A stretch of DNA of 64,000 nucleotides from Armillaria gallica (lineage: Eukaryota; Basidiomycota; Agaricomycetes; Agaricales; Physalacriaceae), in NCBI GenBank assembly GCA_037576215.1, contig JBANDB010000009.1, forward strand, positions 2,108,001 to 2,172,000, given 5' to 3'. The position numbers and the translations under genes are program-made. Numbering within the stretch: the stretch's first letter is position 1; every line of letters begins with the position of its first letter. Positions 43,491-56,276 of this stretch are shown one piece after another. Below the pieces are notes generated by a model that was given only the letters and a program-made list of their open reading frames with translations, did no database searches and had not been told where the DNA came from.

Positions 43491-45913
43491 TCAATGCACA
43501 TCAAAGAAAGATGAAAATAGACCATTTGGCTGTTCAGCCTTAGAGCCGACCGTATCATCGAACTCGACAACCTGGAACACCTGACTGCTGCTAATGATCA
43601 TCTGCTCCCCCCACAAGCGCGCAGGGATCTCACGATTATGCTGTAGGGAGAGACATATACGCTCCAACAGTTCCCTCAAGAGAGAAAATCTACATCCTGA
43701 CCGTGCACTCACTTCCAGCCATCCCGAACCACTATTTTCGATCGCGTAGAGTGAAATCTGAGCGAGCCAATAAAATTGCAGGGCATTGTGTATCAAGGAC
43801 GATTTGTTATAGACTGGTCCGACAAGGTCGCAGCAATGCATCCACGTTCGGAGCCAGTTGTATAAAATGGACTGCAAACGGGGGTGGCACGAGGTGGGCA
43901 ACAAATAGATGTCTTTGAGGATGGCGTGTATCAAAATGAAATGGGAAAATGAATTTGGCGGCGGCGGGACAAGAGCGTAGCCGTGATGAGGGAGTAATGG
44001 TTCTGATTCCACAGCTAGAGTAGCGAGCGCCTGCTGCAAATTGACGCCAGACAGCCTCGTTGAATCCGTGGAAAAGCACGAAGGCCTTCTGGTCAATTCA
44101 AGCCATTCAATAGAGTTTGGGGCATTCCATAGGTCGTCATCGCATGGCAAGTTGACATCAAATTCCGTTGATTTAAAAGAAGCCGACCTCGAAAAATAGA
44201 TGGGGTAACAACAATCGTGAAAATACGAGAGCACCAGTGTGCTATCACATGGTCACATGGTGAGATTGAGGAATGCAGACCAATGCATACGACATACCGT
44301 TTCATAGTCTCTTGCATGACCCATTGACGCCAGGATTGCTCCAATGAGAGTGTGTCATTCAAGTCAGGAACCGTCCAAGTGCGAAGCCGCGTAACTAACC
44401 CGGTTTGGCGGATCATCTGCAAAAGCATATGGGTGAGAGAATGAGAGACTAAGTTGAAAGATATACCATAACTAGCATGTGGTGATAAACGCTGGTGGTC
44501 ACTTGCTGTTCGGCGTCTTGGTGAAAAAGGCCGACAGTCTGAAGTAGAACAACGGCTAATATGATGAAGTTTCGATCGATTTCAGGTTTGCCAGCCTGAA
44601 TACAAGCATCAATACTTGAAGAATACTGAGTTCGGGGACTTACAAACTCCGGTATGAGGAGATTGCGAGAGGATAGCGTTTCCTTGATGAATGTTGCAGC
44701 CTGCTTCGTCTTGACGAAGAGCGCGCCACACGCTTGCATGGCGCGAATGAGAATGGATGGTTTATGGTCTGCCGACCACGTAGCAGGATGCACCAAGGGA
44801 AAGTGTTTGCAGAAGTCGGAGAAGAAGTGCCGAACTAAAGAAGTCCCTATAAGAATAGCGACACATTAGAAACAGGGACCCACTGTAGTCCTGTTCTTCT
44901 GGAGTACTCGCAAAAATATCCATCAACGGCGATGGATGGCCCTGCGAAAAATTGCATGGCGGAACTCCATTGCGACTAGGGTTAAGCCATGAGACATCGA
45001 GACCATCGCTTAATGGCTCGTGTGGGTCTAAGCAGTCGTCAACCGGATATAAGACGTTGAAGGGCCTCTCTGACCCGAGTTGAGTTTGACCACGTTCAAT
45101 TTGAGGTGATCCTGACTGAGAAACTCGGTCCACTTCCCACGAGTCTAAGAGTGTGAGCGGTGAATGAGGTGTCTCGCCTTCCGATGTAATATTGGTAGAC
45201 GTCGAAGAAGAGGCTGGGGACGGCGGAGTGCACGACGCCGACAAACTAGGGGAGTCTTTGGAGGCATCTATTATTTCGCCTTCAGGGTGCCGGTGGGGCG
45301 GGTGACTGATGAACACGCATTCCCCTCCCCGAGCAACGCATCTCGAACAGGGTTGTTCAGGCTGTCTATCGCATTTGGTTCTGGACAGAACACAGGCCTA
45401 GATATCAGACTGATGATCAGTACATTGGTTCGTAGAACCCACCCGTGCGTCGTACCTCGCATGCCCTTCTCTTCCTTGAGTGTTGATTAAGCCTACCGAC
45501 ATATTTAGTTATCTCAATACGGCCGCGCAGCTAAAAAAAACTTACACTCCCTTACAAGTCTTCAAGTGTCGCTTCAAAACGTCGCGTCTGGCGAATTGAC
45601 ATTCGCAGCGCTGAAAAATAAATGTTGGTAAGAATACGTTATAAAATTGTATTTTTGACTTACGATGCATTGATGCATACACTTGTAAGTATCTGTAAAA
45701 CATTGGCTACCTGCGCGAGGGGTCATTGAGATTGGAGTACTCACGAGAGCGTATATGTTTATGCCAATGAGTAGGCCGAGTATATTTAGCAGAGCAGATT
45801 GGACATGTCAGACTGCGAGGCGATGTAGTACCCTTTGTCGTCGTGTCCAGCACCTTTGCCGGATCGAAGAGCTGAAAAGTCACATAATCGTAGGTGGGAG
45901 AGGGTGCTGTCAT
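43491..45913 (-). CDS. Fungal transcription factor with C2H2 and Zn2Cys6 fingers
   Basis: Multi-exon gene from ATG 45913 (MTAPSPTYDYVTFQLF) to the stop at 43491. Three short exons build two C2H2-type fingers: CPICSAKYTRPTHWHKHIRS plus a His from the next 29-base exon, then CECQFARRDVLKRHLKTC. The next exons form a Zn2Cys6 cluster split by an intron: RRACE joins ACVLSRTKCDRQP, then CSRCVARGGECVF. A Ser/Thr/Pro-rich linker follows, then a fungal-specific middle homology region (FFSDFCKHFPLVHPATW, LIRAMQACGALFVK, VVLLQTVGLF, LEQSWRQWVMQETMKR). Such two-type regulators occur in fungi and bind DNA in the nucleus. Target genes are unknown; it is not obviously paired with its neighbours. Confidence 0.8.
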
Positions 45914-47880
45914 AGAGAGAGTATATGCAGGGAAATCGGGTTCGAAATGCAGGTCGATGGAAAGGCGCGTGCAGCGCTTGCTTTTATATGATGCATTTTT
46001 GGTTGAAAGAAGCTAGTATATGCGGGCTAAAAGAGGGAGGTTAAACGGTATATACCAACTTAAGGCAGCTCCATCAGTGCCGGCGGTTGCTAGATGTGTG
46101 CAGAGATTCTGACTTTGAGATCCTATCAAGTCGCCGGATAACAAGATAGTGCCTGTGAGCCACCAGTCAGGCGACTGTAACCCCACACTGTAAACATGAC
46201 TGGTTGCACTTATCTATCAAAGAATATTTCATCAGGTAATGTGTGTATCATAGGCGCAGTGGCCAGCTGTCTTGGTACAGCGGAAGCTTGGAGTGATCCG
46301 GCTTTTTTACTGAGCCGAGCACAATTTTCCCACCGTCGTGCTGATGTTCTCCATTTCCACGCTGCACGACAATCCCCGGTGCAGTATGTAGGAAGAACAT
46401 ATCGATCAACTCTGAACAGAATTTATAGTGGCGATCAGTAGTACGTTAGGCCCTGATAAAATAGGAAAGGACGTTAGCTTGTATGTTGCAAGGGTATCTG
46501 AATAGAAGACCATGAGGTCCCCATCCAATGATCTAGGGACTGTGGTGCGTCTCTTCCCGTTTCATGAGGCGCGATCTGCTATACTGCACGTAATGCCGGT
46601 GAATATGATCTGTGAGAACGTGGGTATTTTTTGGAGGCAGGATTTGAATCAGAGATACCGCAACAGTGGATGGGGCCGGGGTAGACAACACCGCTCACAT
46701 CAAATCCCGATGCCAAGGTTAGCTTGTTGACTTAGATCCATAAAATTTACTCACTCAAATGTACCTGGCTTACAGAGTGCCTCGTAGAACCAAATGGTTT
46801 GTTCCGAGGCGGTCCAGACCTTTGTATGCATATGCCACAAGAGATCTGAGTGAGACCAGCACAACTATGGCAAACTAAGTATATCTGCAACGCAGCTTGA
46901 ATACGCAAACCGACCCTTGTGGCTTGACCGCTCGATCGCCAAGGTGATGTCGGGTTGCGGCTAGGTAAATGAATCGATAGCATAGATGGGCGGTCAAGAC
47001 TCCCGCAGTTTCAGTTCGGTACGCTGAAACTTACGGACCGCCGTGCTTCCTGAGCCAGCCACAATCCGCTTCCTACTTTCAGCAAAGATAACAGAATGTG
47101 TAGCAGTGCCATACTTAGCGAAAAGGCCGTCTTGTAATTGGGTGTTCAGTGTTGGTTTCAGGCAGGGCAAAAGTTATGATGTACTTTTACAGCGTATAAA
47201 TATGGCAAACGACGTCTAGAAAATCGTGTTAAAAGCCTGATACATAGCAAAGCAGATAATACACACACGACTCTTCTTTCTCCAATAACTGCACGACTTG
47301 GATCTCCTCCTTCCCCTCTGGTAGCGACAACTTTAGACGTATTTCACAAGTCAGAACATCCAATAAAAAATCTTTTAAAAATAATACGCTGCAATATACT
47401 CCCTCTATACCATTTCTCTAGTCGGCGGTCCCGGGTGGATCGGCTTGGCTGCGTCGGGCCTTCATCGCGGGGGGAGTCATAGGGGCTTCGAGAGCTTCGA
47501 GAAACGAGCACGATGGCGCGCCAGAGGTGTAGAAGGCGGAATAGCTGCGGTAAAGATAGTGCTTGCAGGTGTTTATTGGCTAACGACCGCTGCTACTAGA
47601 GCCATACAGATTTTAGCGAGAATCGGAGATGCAGATGAGCAGAACGCAGGTCACAGAGCTCAACTATGACGAAAGCGAGACCGATCCCATCGTCATCGAC
47701 ACCATCGAGCACATGCATCATCGTGCAATTGTCGTGCAGGACAGGCTCGACAGACTTCGAACTTCGAAGTTCGTTCGGCTTAATAGGGTTATGACGCATT
47801 GTTTGTCCCTGTTAGCTTAAGGAGGTGATCCAAAAATTTGGGCATTTCTTATTTCTCGGATTTCCTCAATTTCGCATTTC
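45914..47880. other. Divergent intergenic stretch, no gene recognised
   Basis: About 2 kb between the transcription factor start (minus) and the EBP2 start (plus). Short frames at 46196-46441, 46747-46983 and 47629-47820 have no motif or supporting splice sites. Presumed promoters at both ends. Confidence 0.35.
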
Positions 47881-49295
47881 GATGGTTTCCTCAAAATCCA
47901 AAACGCCGGAAAAGCACGCAAAAGGCAAAACCATCGCTGCTCCTATTGATGTGCCCACCGAGTCTTCGGACTCAAACGACGAAGATTCTGATAATGGAGG
48001 CGTCGACGAAGCAGGAATGGAGCGTCTCATAAAGGCCCTGGGAGACGAAGGTTTGGATGAATTCGACCAGGCGCAGCTAGGAGCGCTTGGTGGTGACGAT
48101 GAGTCAGACAGTGAAGGCGAAGATGAAAATGGCAGCGACGAAGAAGACGTCGAAGGTCTTGACCAAGAGAACGACAGTGAAGAAGATGAGGAGGAAGAAC
48201 AAGAAGCTGATGAAGACGACGTAGAAGACGATGAGGGCGATAGCGAAGAGGATGTTGCTCTTGAAGACGTTGAAGACGTCGATGACGATGTTGTACCACG
48301 GCAAAAAATCGAAATTGACAACCATGTACGTGTTCTCTTTGCTAGAGGGTATTATTATTCATATCTCTCTCTACACAGGCTGCTCTCGCGCGCATACGCG
48401 AATCCATACAGCTGGACACCTCACTTCCATGGACAGAGACACTCGTTCTGTCGTATCCAGAAACCATAGACGTCGACGTAAATGACGACCTGAACCGTGA
48501 AGTTGCATTGTATGTATTCTCTCTCTTCAAATACATGAACTTTGTCCTAACATCCTTTACTCTTAGTTATAAACAGGCATTGCACGGAGCCAATGCCGGT
48601 AGAACATTGGCGGCAAAACACAAGTTCCCATTCACGCGCCCTCCGGATTACTTTGCCGAGATGGTCAAGACGGACGCACATATGGAGCGGATACGGCAGC
48701 GTCTCCTGGACGAGAGTTCGGGCATCAAAAAGAGCGAGGACAAGCGCAAGGAGAGGGAGGGGAAGAAGTTCGGGAAGCAGGTACAGATTGAAAAACTCAA
48801 GGAGAGGGAGCGCTCGAAGAAAGACATGGAAGAGCGACTGAAGGGCCTGAAGCGAAGTAGGCTTTTCTTTTTTTTGTACGCGCCAGGAAACTAAAGGATT
48901 CCCATAGAACGAAAGGACGTTCTCGACAACCCCAATGCCGGTGATGACGCCTTCGATGTCGCTGTTGAGGATGCTATCTCGGATCGTCCTGCAAAGCGCG
49001 GCCGTGGTGGAAGTAGTGGAGGACTTTCACGTCAGAGCCGGGACAAAAAGTTCGGATTTGGTGGCGGAGATCGGCGGTCAAAACAAAATACCCGAGAGTC
49101 AACGGATAACTTTGAATCTGGGTCTCGGAAAGGTTCTTTCAGAGGAGAGGCGGAAGAGGTGGTGGAAGAGGTGGTAGAGGCACTGGCGCTGGGAGAGGGG
49201 GAAGCGCTGGAAGAAGTGGTGGAAGCAGTGGTGGACGCCATAGTTCCAAGAGACTTGGTAAATCCAGACGCACTACTGCTCGTAGTAAAACATGA
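47881..49295 (+). CDS. EBP2: EBP2, 60S ribosome-biogenesis factor
   Basis: Exons 47881-48325, 48379-48509, 48567-48856 and 48908-49295. EBP2 is a nucleolar protein needed for 27S pre-rRNA processing and 60S assembly. The N-terminal 150 residues are extremely acidic. The conserved domain follows: WTETLVLSYPETIDVDVNDD, LNREVAFYKQAL (Phe made by splicing), AKHKFPFTRPPDYFAEMVK and HMERIRQRLLDE, then Lys/Arg/Glu-rich coiled coil. Exon 4 has DNPNAGDDAFDVAVEDAI and a basic Gly-rich stretch. The expected basic end, an RGG tail finishing in KSRRTTARSKT, is in another frame from about 49147 on: one base seems missing near 49144-49150. Without it the reading frame would give an acidic, uncharacteristic tail. 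The gene is essential in yeast. Confidence 0.9.
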
Positions 49296-49435
49296 TAATA
49301 TATCTGGGCGTGGTGCACAACCATCTTATTCTTCTCCCCTTCTACTCTAGTGCTGCATGATTGAATTGCAGGAACTTGATACAGTTCTGCAAAAGACTGG
49401 ATGGTACGATACATTACTTACAAGATTATGCTGGC

Positions 49436-51894
49436 CTAGTGTACAACTACTCTTTCGCCGCTTTTAGACATACTATGTCCTTCGCGCTCTTTCAAGAAGA
49501 GCACGCAAATGCCCGCAATGACAAATACGACAACACTGGTGTATACGGGCACCGTTCTATCGATCATCAAAAGCATTCCACCAACCAGAGGAGCTATCAT
49601 TCCCCCGCTAACACAAAAGTCAGATATACTACACAATGCGATGATGATAAGATACTGACATTCGTGACAGTGCAGAAGCGATCCCACAAGCCGTCCCTCT
49701 AACTGCGAACGACATGCTTTAGGAAAGGCAGAAACATCAGGGAAAAAAGGAAGAATCTTACCTTTCGTGCCAAATATTTCTGGGGTCCAGCTAATACCGA
49801 ATCATCAGTATGCCAGCTTGGGTGAAAGTAAGCACACATACCCATATAGCACCGCCCACATTGTTGTCGCACTGAGACTGATTCCAACCGTACTTGCTCT
49901 AACTGCCCATGATGATTCCACCATCACAAACACCACGCAAAAAATAGCCGTTACAAATGTACTCCCGGCCAACGACCAACGGCGGCCGAGACGAGATTCT
50001 ATCATATATGCGCCAAACTGCTCGGGCCATTTAGTCATGAAAGCGATGAATAGCAAGAAGAAAAAAACTGACAATAGCCCCGGGGCAGCCACCAATAGTA
50101 AATATTACCACATCCCATAAGCTGTCTTCTAGTGATTTTTCAGTATCCCCAGATGATCCCCGACCAGTTTCAAGGAGCTTGGGGAGAAAAACGTTGAACA
50201 TGGTATAGGCTAAACATAAGAGATAAGCATGCATTCCCAGAAGGAGAGTCCTTCGTACCGAGTGACATAGCACACCAGGCTGCCCACACAAGCAAGGTCG
50301 TTCTCAACCACTCCGGGGTGAGGACCATCAAAATCCGATCCCACCATGCCCATAGCGGGCGTCTGAGCCAACTTGGTAAGACACTGTATAGCTGTTTCTC
50401 GTACACAGATGACGTGCGCCTTCGGGATAGGGACGCAGAGCGTGATGGGACCTGACGAGGTCGGACTAGCGGTTCGACGTCTTCTTTGGGCGAAGGAGGC
50501 TCTTGGTGTGGGATCGTCGGAGTCGCGAAAGAATGCGACTCGAGCTGCTGCGCCGGCGATTCTCCCGTCGAATGATAATCAGCAACTCCAGTTGGAGAGT
50601 TGGTGCCATCATCGCCCGTAGGCCGTATATCCGGCGTCACAGCCGGAGGTTGGTGTACGCTGCGCCGGACATCCTCTACATCGTCGAGGTCGAGAGAAAG
50701 TGGAGCGCCATTGAATCTTGCTATCATCTGCAACGACTCGACGGCTTCTTGATGACGTCCCGCATGTACTAAGAAACGCGGAGACTCATGCAGCCGGAAA
50801 AAAACCATTCGCGCGGAGAACATGCTGAGCGTCTGCGGAATGAAGCATTAGTTAATCAATAAAACATTGTTTGTTTACGTACGATAAGACCCAATGTAAT
50901 GAGAAGATATTTCCATCCCCGATTCTCTATATCGACATTGCATCCGACCGGGGCCGGAGGACACGAATGATGCGGTACAATGAGCAGGGCTACGATAGCA
51001 GACAGGACGGCACCAAAGGAGAAAAAGACTGACAACGCAGTTACCAGGTACTGCTTCCCTTTTGGCATGTGCTCCAAAAGGAGAGTGCCATCAGTGGGCA
51101 TTGAACCCTGAGTACGCGTCAATGAAAGGTAGACCTGTATAGTGGACGCGACCTACGCCCACAGCTGTGCCCAGCAAGAAGAGAAGGATACATAAAGACG
51201 TGTACGACCAGGATAAGGACGCCAATAGCCCAAAAAGTGAAGTGAAAAACAGCGTGGCGTTAAACGCGGTGCTTCGACCCATAAGGTCGGAACCTAGAAA
51301 TGGAGATAAGCGCTGAGCAATATACCCAAAGGCGGGTTCCACGTACAGGTCCCCCAACCCACTGCGCCGAACATCATGCCACAGAATAGCGAGGAGGAGA
51401 CGGCTCCAATATACCTGTCCGGTACTAAAAAATATAGTTGTAGCAAGTGATGCAGCATGCTGAATAGTACACACCGGCATAATGAAGCTGTACACGAGGT
51501 AAAATGATGGCCACTGCTTGAATCCACATCTGAACATCCTGTCAAGAAGGAAGAGTTTTGTGCAAATGCATACTGACATTGTCGGCCATCCAACCTAAGG
51601 AATATGGTTACACTCAACACCACGACAAGGAATACCAAGAAGACTCACCAAAACCGCACAGCGACAGGAGCGTCCACTGGTAGCTGCCCATACCAATACG
51701 GTCTATCGTTTTATCCAGCTGCAGGCGAGTGAGGAAAAAGATGCTGCCAACGGCAAGTAACATACCGGAGTCCGCCCATCGTCTAGTTCGTCGTCACCGT
51801 CGATGAGCTGCTGCTGCTCGACATCGTCATCGTCGGGAAAGTAAGAGTCCATTTCTGACCAAAGCACAGAGGCACGCGGGGTTATACTGCCCAT
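49436..51894 (-). CDS. SVOP-like MFS transporter
   Basis: About ten exons from ATG 51894 to the stop at 49436, all in frame. Members of this MFS branch (SV2/SVOP and fungal relatives) carry organic ions or sugars across the plasma membrane. Seen: a cytosolic acidic start (DSYFPDDDDVEQQQLIDGDD), IDRIGMGSYQWTLLSLCGFG and WMADNMWIQAVAIILPR (helix 1), SSSLFCGMMFGAVGWGT and SDLMGRSTAFNATLF (loop 2-3 motif), SMPTDGTLLLEHMPKGKQYL, ESPRFLVHAGRHQEAVESL (post-helix-6 motif), a long Ser/Pro-rich central loop, then YMIESRLGRRWSLAGS (loop 8-9) and PEIFGTKVRGTACGIASAL (motif 6). About 600 residues. Substrate unknown. It converges with EBP2, 140 bases between stops. Confidence 0.86.
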
Positions 51895-54375
51895 TTTGGA
51901 ACCCCTCTGTCAGCAAGCGCTATATCGCAATTCAGTAATCACAAGTCGCAATTGGATCGCTGCTAAGCTGTGCTTTCTCGGCAGAACAGCTGTCGTCGAG
52001 CCTTGAGGATGTTGGTGTTAGGTCACCAGCGTCTCCGACATCGACGTCAATGGCGAAATGGTCGTGGGAATCCGTTGTCACGATTGGCCAACGGACCGAA
52101 ATCCGGCAACTTGCACCGCCCAGTGCTTTGACAACGTCGTCGACGTCCTGGGCCTCCTCTATACGACTGTGGGTAACGACGAACTCTATCGGCTTAAATG
52201 TTCCACGAATGTCCGTCTAGCTCAGGCGGCTGTCGGGCGGGGCCTATCCGTCCCCCCAAAATGTGAAGAGCTATGTATACAGAAGCCTCCATGCTCGCTT
52301 CGTCCGCGTCAGGAAACAATATTCGTGAATTGACTCGCCTGAATGGCACTGGGTCACCAGAGATACGCCTTACACCTTTCCAGGCAAATTTACACGGCGC
52401 TTCGCGGATTTCTCTATGTTGTTTCGTTAACTCCAAGAAGCACGGCGTCCTGAATGCCCGACAATGATACGGAGTCGTTCCAGTTTTCGGTACAGGAAGG
52501 TTTGTGCTAAAACTTATCACTCTCGCATGCTATCGCGTGCCCGCTTTCTGGAAAATTTTAACACGTTGATTTCAAGTTAGACCATGTCTATCTGGCTCCG
52601 CCACGAGTACCACCCGGAATCGCTTGCCTGGGCCCTACCAGGGTGTTCAGGGTACAAGGAACGCCCTCGTATATCTCCCGGTCAAATTTAGTCGGTATAT
52701 CCTTAGACGAACTTGGCATCATTCAAATTTCACTGGCCCGACCTATTCATTAGACGTAAGTGAACACAATTGATACTTAACATACGTAGCATGAAGAAGC
52801 TTTGTTATAGTAGGAGTCAATAGATTGGTTATGCTATAATTATCTGTTCCGTTAATAACCACAGGAAGATTTTGTGAGTCATAGATACTCCTTAATAGAT
52901 GATCGATGACTAGTACTAGTTAGGAATTGTTAGCAAGGTTGCGGCGTGGCAAAGGACTCAATAACTCGGGGCGATGAGCTAATGAACATTGACATGATAT
53001 GAACCCTGTTAGCCCGCATCGTTTATCTACAACATTTCTCCTGTCGTCACTAAGCGCTACTAACTATTGTTCGTTCTGGCCTAGAAACAATACCTCTGCG
53101 GCCATACCTGTGCCTGCAGGCGACTTATGCGGTCAAATTACTGCCTGGGGGACCTAAATAGATTTTTATTTTTACAGTGATACCCTTTTCAAGTTACCAA
53201 CTAACAGCTGGGTATAGCTACATTCGAAATGTAGTGTGCATTCGAGACAGCATACTACCTAGATTGATCCGTCCACTGACACTGCTTGGACACTGCTAAA
53301 GACACTTAAAATTAAAAATACTTCGAAATGATTGAATTTACCTTCCCTCGGCGCAAACTTAGTATTGTATTCTCCACAACCTTCGCTGACTTATTCGTCT
53401 TAGCTGCGCACGACACAATACCCAATATTTCGGCACCGACAATGATTGGGGGCCACAAATCTCGACTGATCGCCTATCAAAAGATTTATGAGTCTGCCTA
53501 GGGAAGACTAGCGTTACCGTGGGTTAATTTCCAGGAACATATATAGATATGTATATGTAGCAGATATAGCAGCTATCTTGTGCAGGTTGTGTATCAAGCG
53601 GGAGCGCAGCCGCTACTTGGCCAGGATTCGCTCCTCCTCCATTGGCTTGTCTTGCACATGGGTGCGCTGTGATCGCAAGTCTTTCTGCTGCGGTGAGTTT
53701 GTGGCGTAGTATTTGTAGCACCGACATCTCAGGCATACTAACAAGTACAGGGCGTTCAGTATACCATCCATAATAGCCATGCCAAATGACCGAATCCATA
53801 GAGTGATACCCCGTTAGCGTTTCCTAAGTCAATGTCATTTATTAGCTCCATAACAGTAAGTAGGGAGCGGTTGACTCTATTTTCAAGGACAGCAACCCGG
53901 GGAATGAGAGGATCTTGAATGCCGTGCCGTTTGCAGAAGAGCGAGAGAAGATCGCAAAGTTCTAAGCATCGAATACGTACGAGGATCTCTTCGGTGAATG
54001 TCGATACTATATCGAAAATTCACATTGTACTTCAGCATCGATAAATGCTGGGCTTGTCCTATGTGCCAGTATTGAACAGATTATGGATTGAATGAATCTG
54101 ATTAGCCCAATTCGACGAGAGAGAGAAGGTATAGCACACGACTAACCGACTCAAATCTCAATGGAGAACAGACAAAGTACGGGCGGCTTTGTGTGACAAG
54201 GACCCAATGGTCATGCTGTGGTTGCGATAAGTACGCACTCAACCGGTGTTCAACGACTGAATACGGATTGCGTACCCTCCGAGGTTGCTCCAGACGTACG
54301 TTCACCGGTTGACAATACGGTCAAACAGAAGCGACTCGAATAGACAGTCCCCGGGAGAGGTAGCCTCCGGTAGCG
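51895..54375. other. Gene-poor stretch inside the inverted duplication
   Basis: About 2.5 kb between the transporter start and the right repeat arm. The first 150 bases are the transporter promoter. Short frames at 52058-52333, 52194-52520 and 53524-53799 show no motif. Base composition becomes more AT-rich from 52700 to 53600. No transposon ends seen by eye. Confidence 0.4.
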
Positions 54376-55475
54376 TTAATAACACATCTCAACAATCTTC
54401 TGTCGTTCCTTGCACCATTGAATGTCTTGAGCTTGCCTTCCCTCTCCTTTGGTAACGACCGCCCGAAGAACCAGGACATCAAGATTGACGCAAGCGGCAA
54501 ACACCATAATGCGCATGTTTGCCGCCTCTTCTTCCCCTTGCACTATTTTGAACACTTCGTTGCCGCCAAGTATCGTATACGCGTTTGCAGACCTTGGAAG
54601 ATTGAAGCCTACATCCAGGAGGGAAGTAAACATTAGTCAAATGCACAAGCGGGGTAATAGTACTGGCAGTGATGACGAGACGACAAACCTGAAGACTATC
54701 TATGATGCGAGGGCTGTCCAAGGTCAATGTTCCGATGGAAGGCATTGCGTCACATACGGCTAAAAGCAGGGGGTAAAAATCAAGTGAGACGAACTGGTTA
54801 GCTCACCCCGCAACGGATCGACTGACCACCCTTTATACATCTCAGGGTGCTTCAGCGTTTTTGCATCGCTCGCTGCAGCAATAAGCCTGGTTGAATGCTC
54901 TATAGAAGCCCCACCATAGCCGCCGCCCGTGTTCAACGTAAGGACAAAGAGCAGTAAGCGCCGACAATGAGAGTAGTGACTGTAGGGAGCTTAATTTTTG
55001 GGTTGCAAAAGTTGCCGTCAAAGGTCTAGGCCGAGCACGAGACGGACTGGCGCCTACAAAACTTGTGGAACGTTGGCTGGGTAAGACGGAGACCGTATTT
55101 CGCTTTTCTCATCGAAAATACGAATGGCAGGAGATCTATTAAGTTTGGATGACAATGATACCCACCGAGTTGATCTAAAAACCTCACCTAGTGGTCGGAC
55201 AACGACGTCGAAAGCCGTCGAGGCGAGCACTTTTAATGTGGTCTGTAGTCAATTTCCACGCATCCTCATTGTGTAGAGAATGGATACAAACACGCCGAAG
55301 CAGCGGCAGCAGAGAAATTTATCGACGAGTCGGAGAGAAATCTGCTCTAAGTGTACAGTATAAGTATAGCGAGCACAACGAATAGTAAACGCCTACTTCA
55401 CGCTATCAAATTATGGCGCAGATGATACCAAGCACGCTGTTGGTGACGCCTTGTAGAGAAACCACATGAGTCCAT
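54376..55475 (-). pseudogene. F-box-like gene, right copy (broken)
   Basis: Diverged copy of the left-arm F-box gene. Matching pieces can be followed: SLQGVTNSVLGIICAI (left copy LQGVDDDVLGVICAI), the SLPLLRRV region near 55300, AVCDAMPSIGTLTLD (left AVYDVMPSIQNLTLD), and VGFNLPRSANAY and FAACVNLDVLVLRA near the end. After GIICAI two stops in a row (TGA TAG) stand where the left copy has GGA CAG, and the start context is shifted by an indel. Exon borders partly remain. It is unlikely to make a full protein. The last 85 codons (54633-54376) are still open. Confidence 0.62.
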
Positions 55476-56276
55476 GGATCGGAGGGACACAGCCACGGTT
55501 GCAAGGGCAACATCGCATAGCTGCGTTTCCTGCCAAACAGTAGAGGCGAATTCGCTCATAATTGTACAGAAGCGCGCCGACAACGAAAAGGGTGGGTCAA
55601 GTCCTCAGATGGAAGGTTGATGGACGAGGTAGTTGGATAAAATGCATACGAATCAGGTTGACGGCAATCCGGATGACCTGGCCGTTGTTCGGCATGCTTG
55701 AAGGAGACTATATACAAACTACATACGCACAAAGTGGAACAAGATGTCCGAATGAATGCGTACGGCTCATATCGACTATTAGAGACTCCTATATTTAAAA
55801 AGTGAAACGTAACCACCACCATTACCCATGGAGCGTTCATGACCATATATGGCTGCTCCATCCTCGGTCCGGAAATCTGGATCTCCATAACGTCATGTCC
55901 GTCGACGCGTATCTTCCCGTTTTTCTTCCGTCCACTTTCACTTCGACCGCGACGCTCTCTGTTGAAGCGCGCTGTTTGCTCATTTTTTCACATGATGGCG
56001 TGTCTTAGACATAGGAGTTCTATTTCGACCTACCAGGGTGCTTATAAGGAATCAATCGAGTTGGAAATCGTCTTTTCGCTTTTTCACCTCCTACCCCCAT
56101 CATCTCCTGAACTAAGACTTTGACAGTCCTCTGCTCTTTGACTTGTTTAACAAAATTCTGTGCAAATACAAGACTTTGATAGTCTTGCTTATCACGTTTA
56201 AACCCTTTCTTGAAATTTCTCAAGTGCGTATCTCTCTCTTCTTTTTCTACTTCATCATACTTATTCCCCCTTTTAG

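Noticed and set aside
47866..48321. Ser-rich 151-codon minus-strand frame
   Set aside because: Reverse complement of the acidic GAA/GAT/GAC run in EBP2, which always yields Ser/Phe-rich antisense frames.
42755..54375. Spacer between the arms as a biosynthetic gene cluster
   Set aside because: A transcription factor beside a transporter is suggestive, but EBP2 is a housekeeping gene and no biosynthetic enzyme is present.
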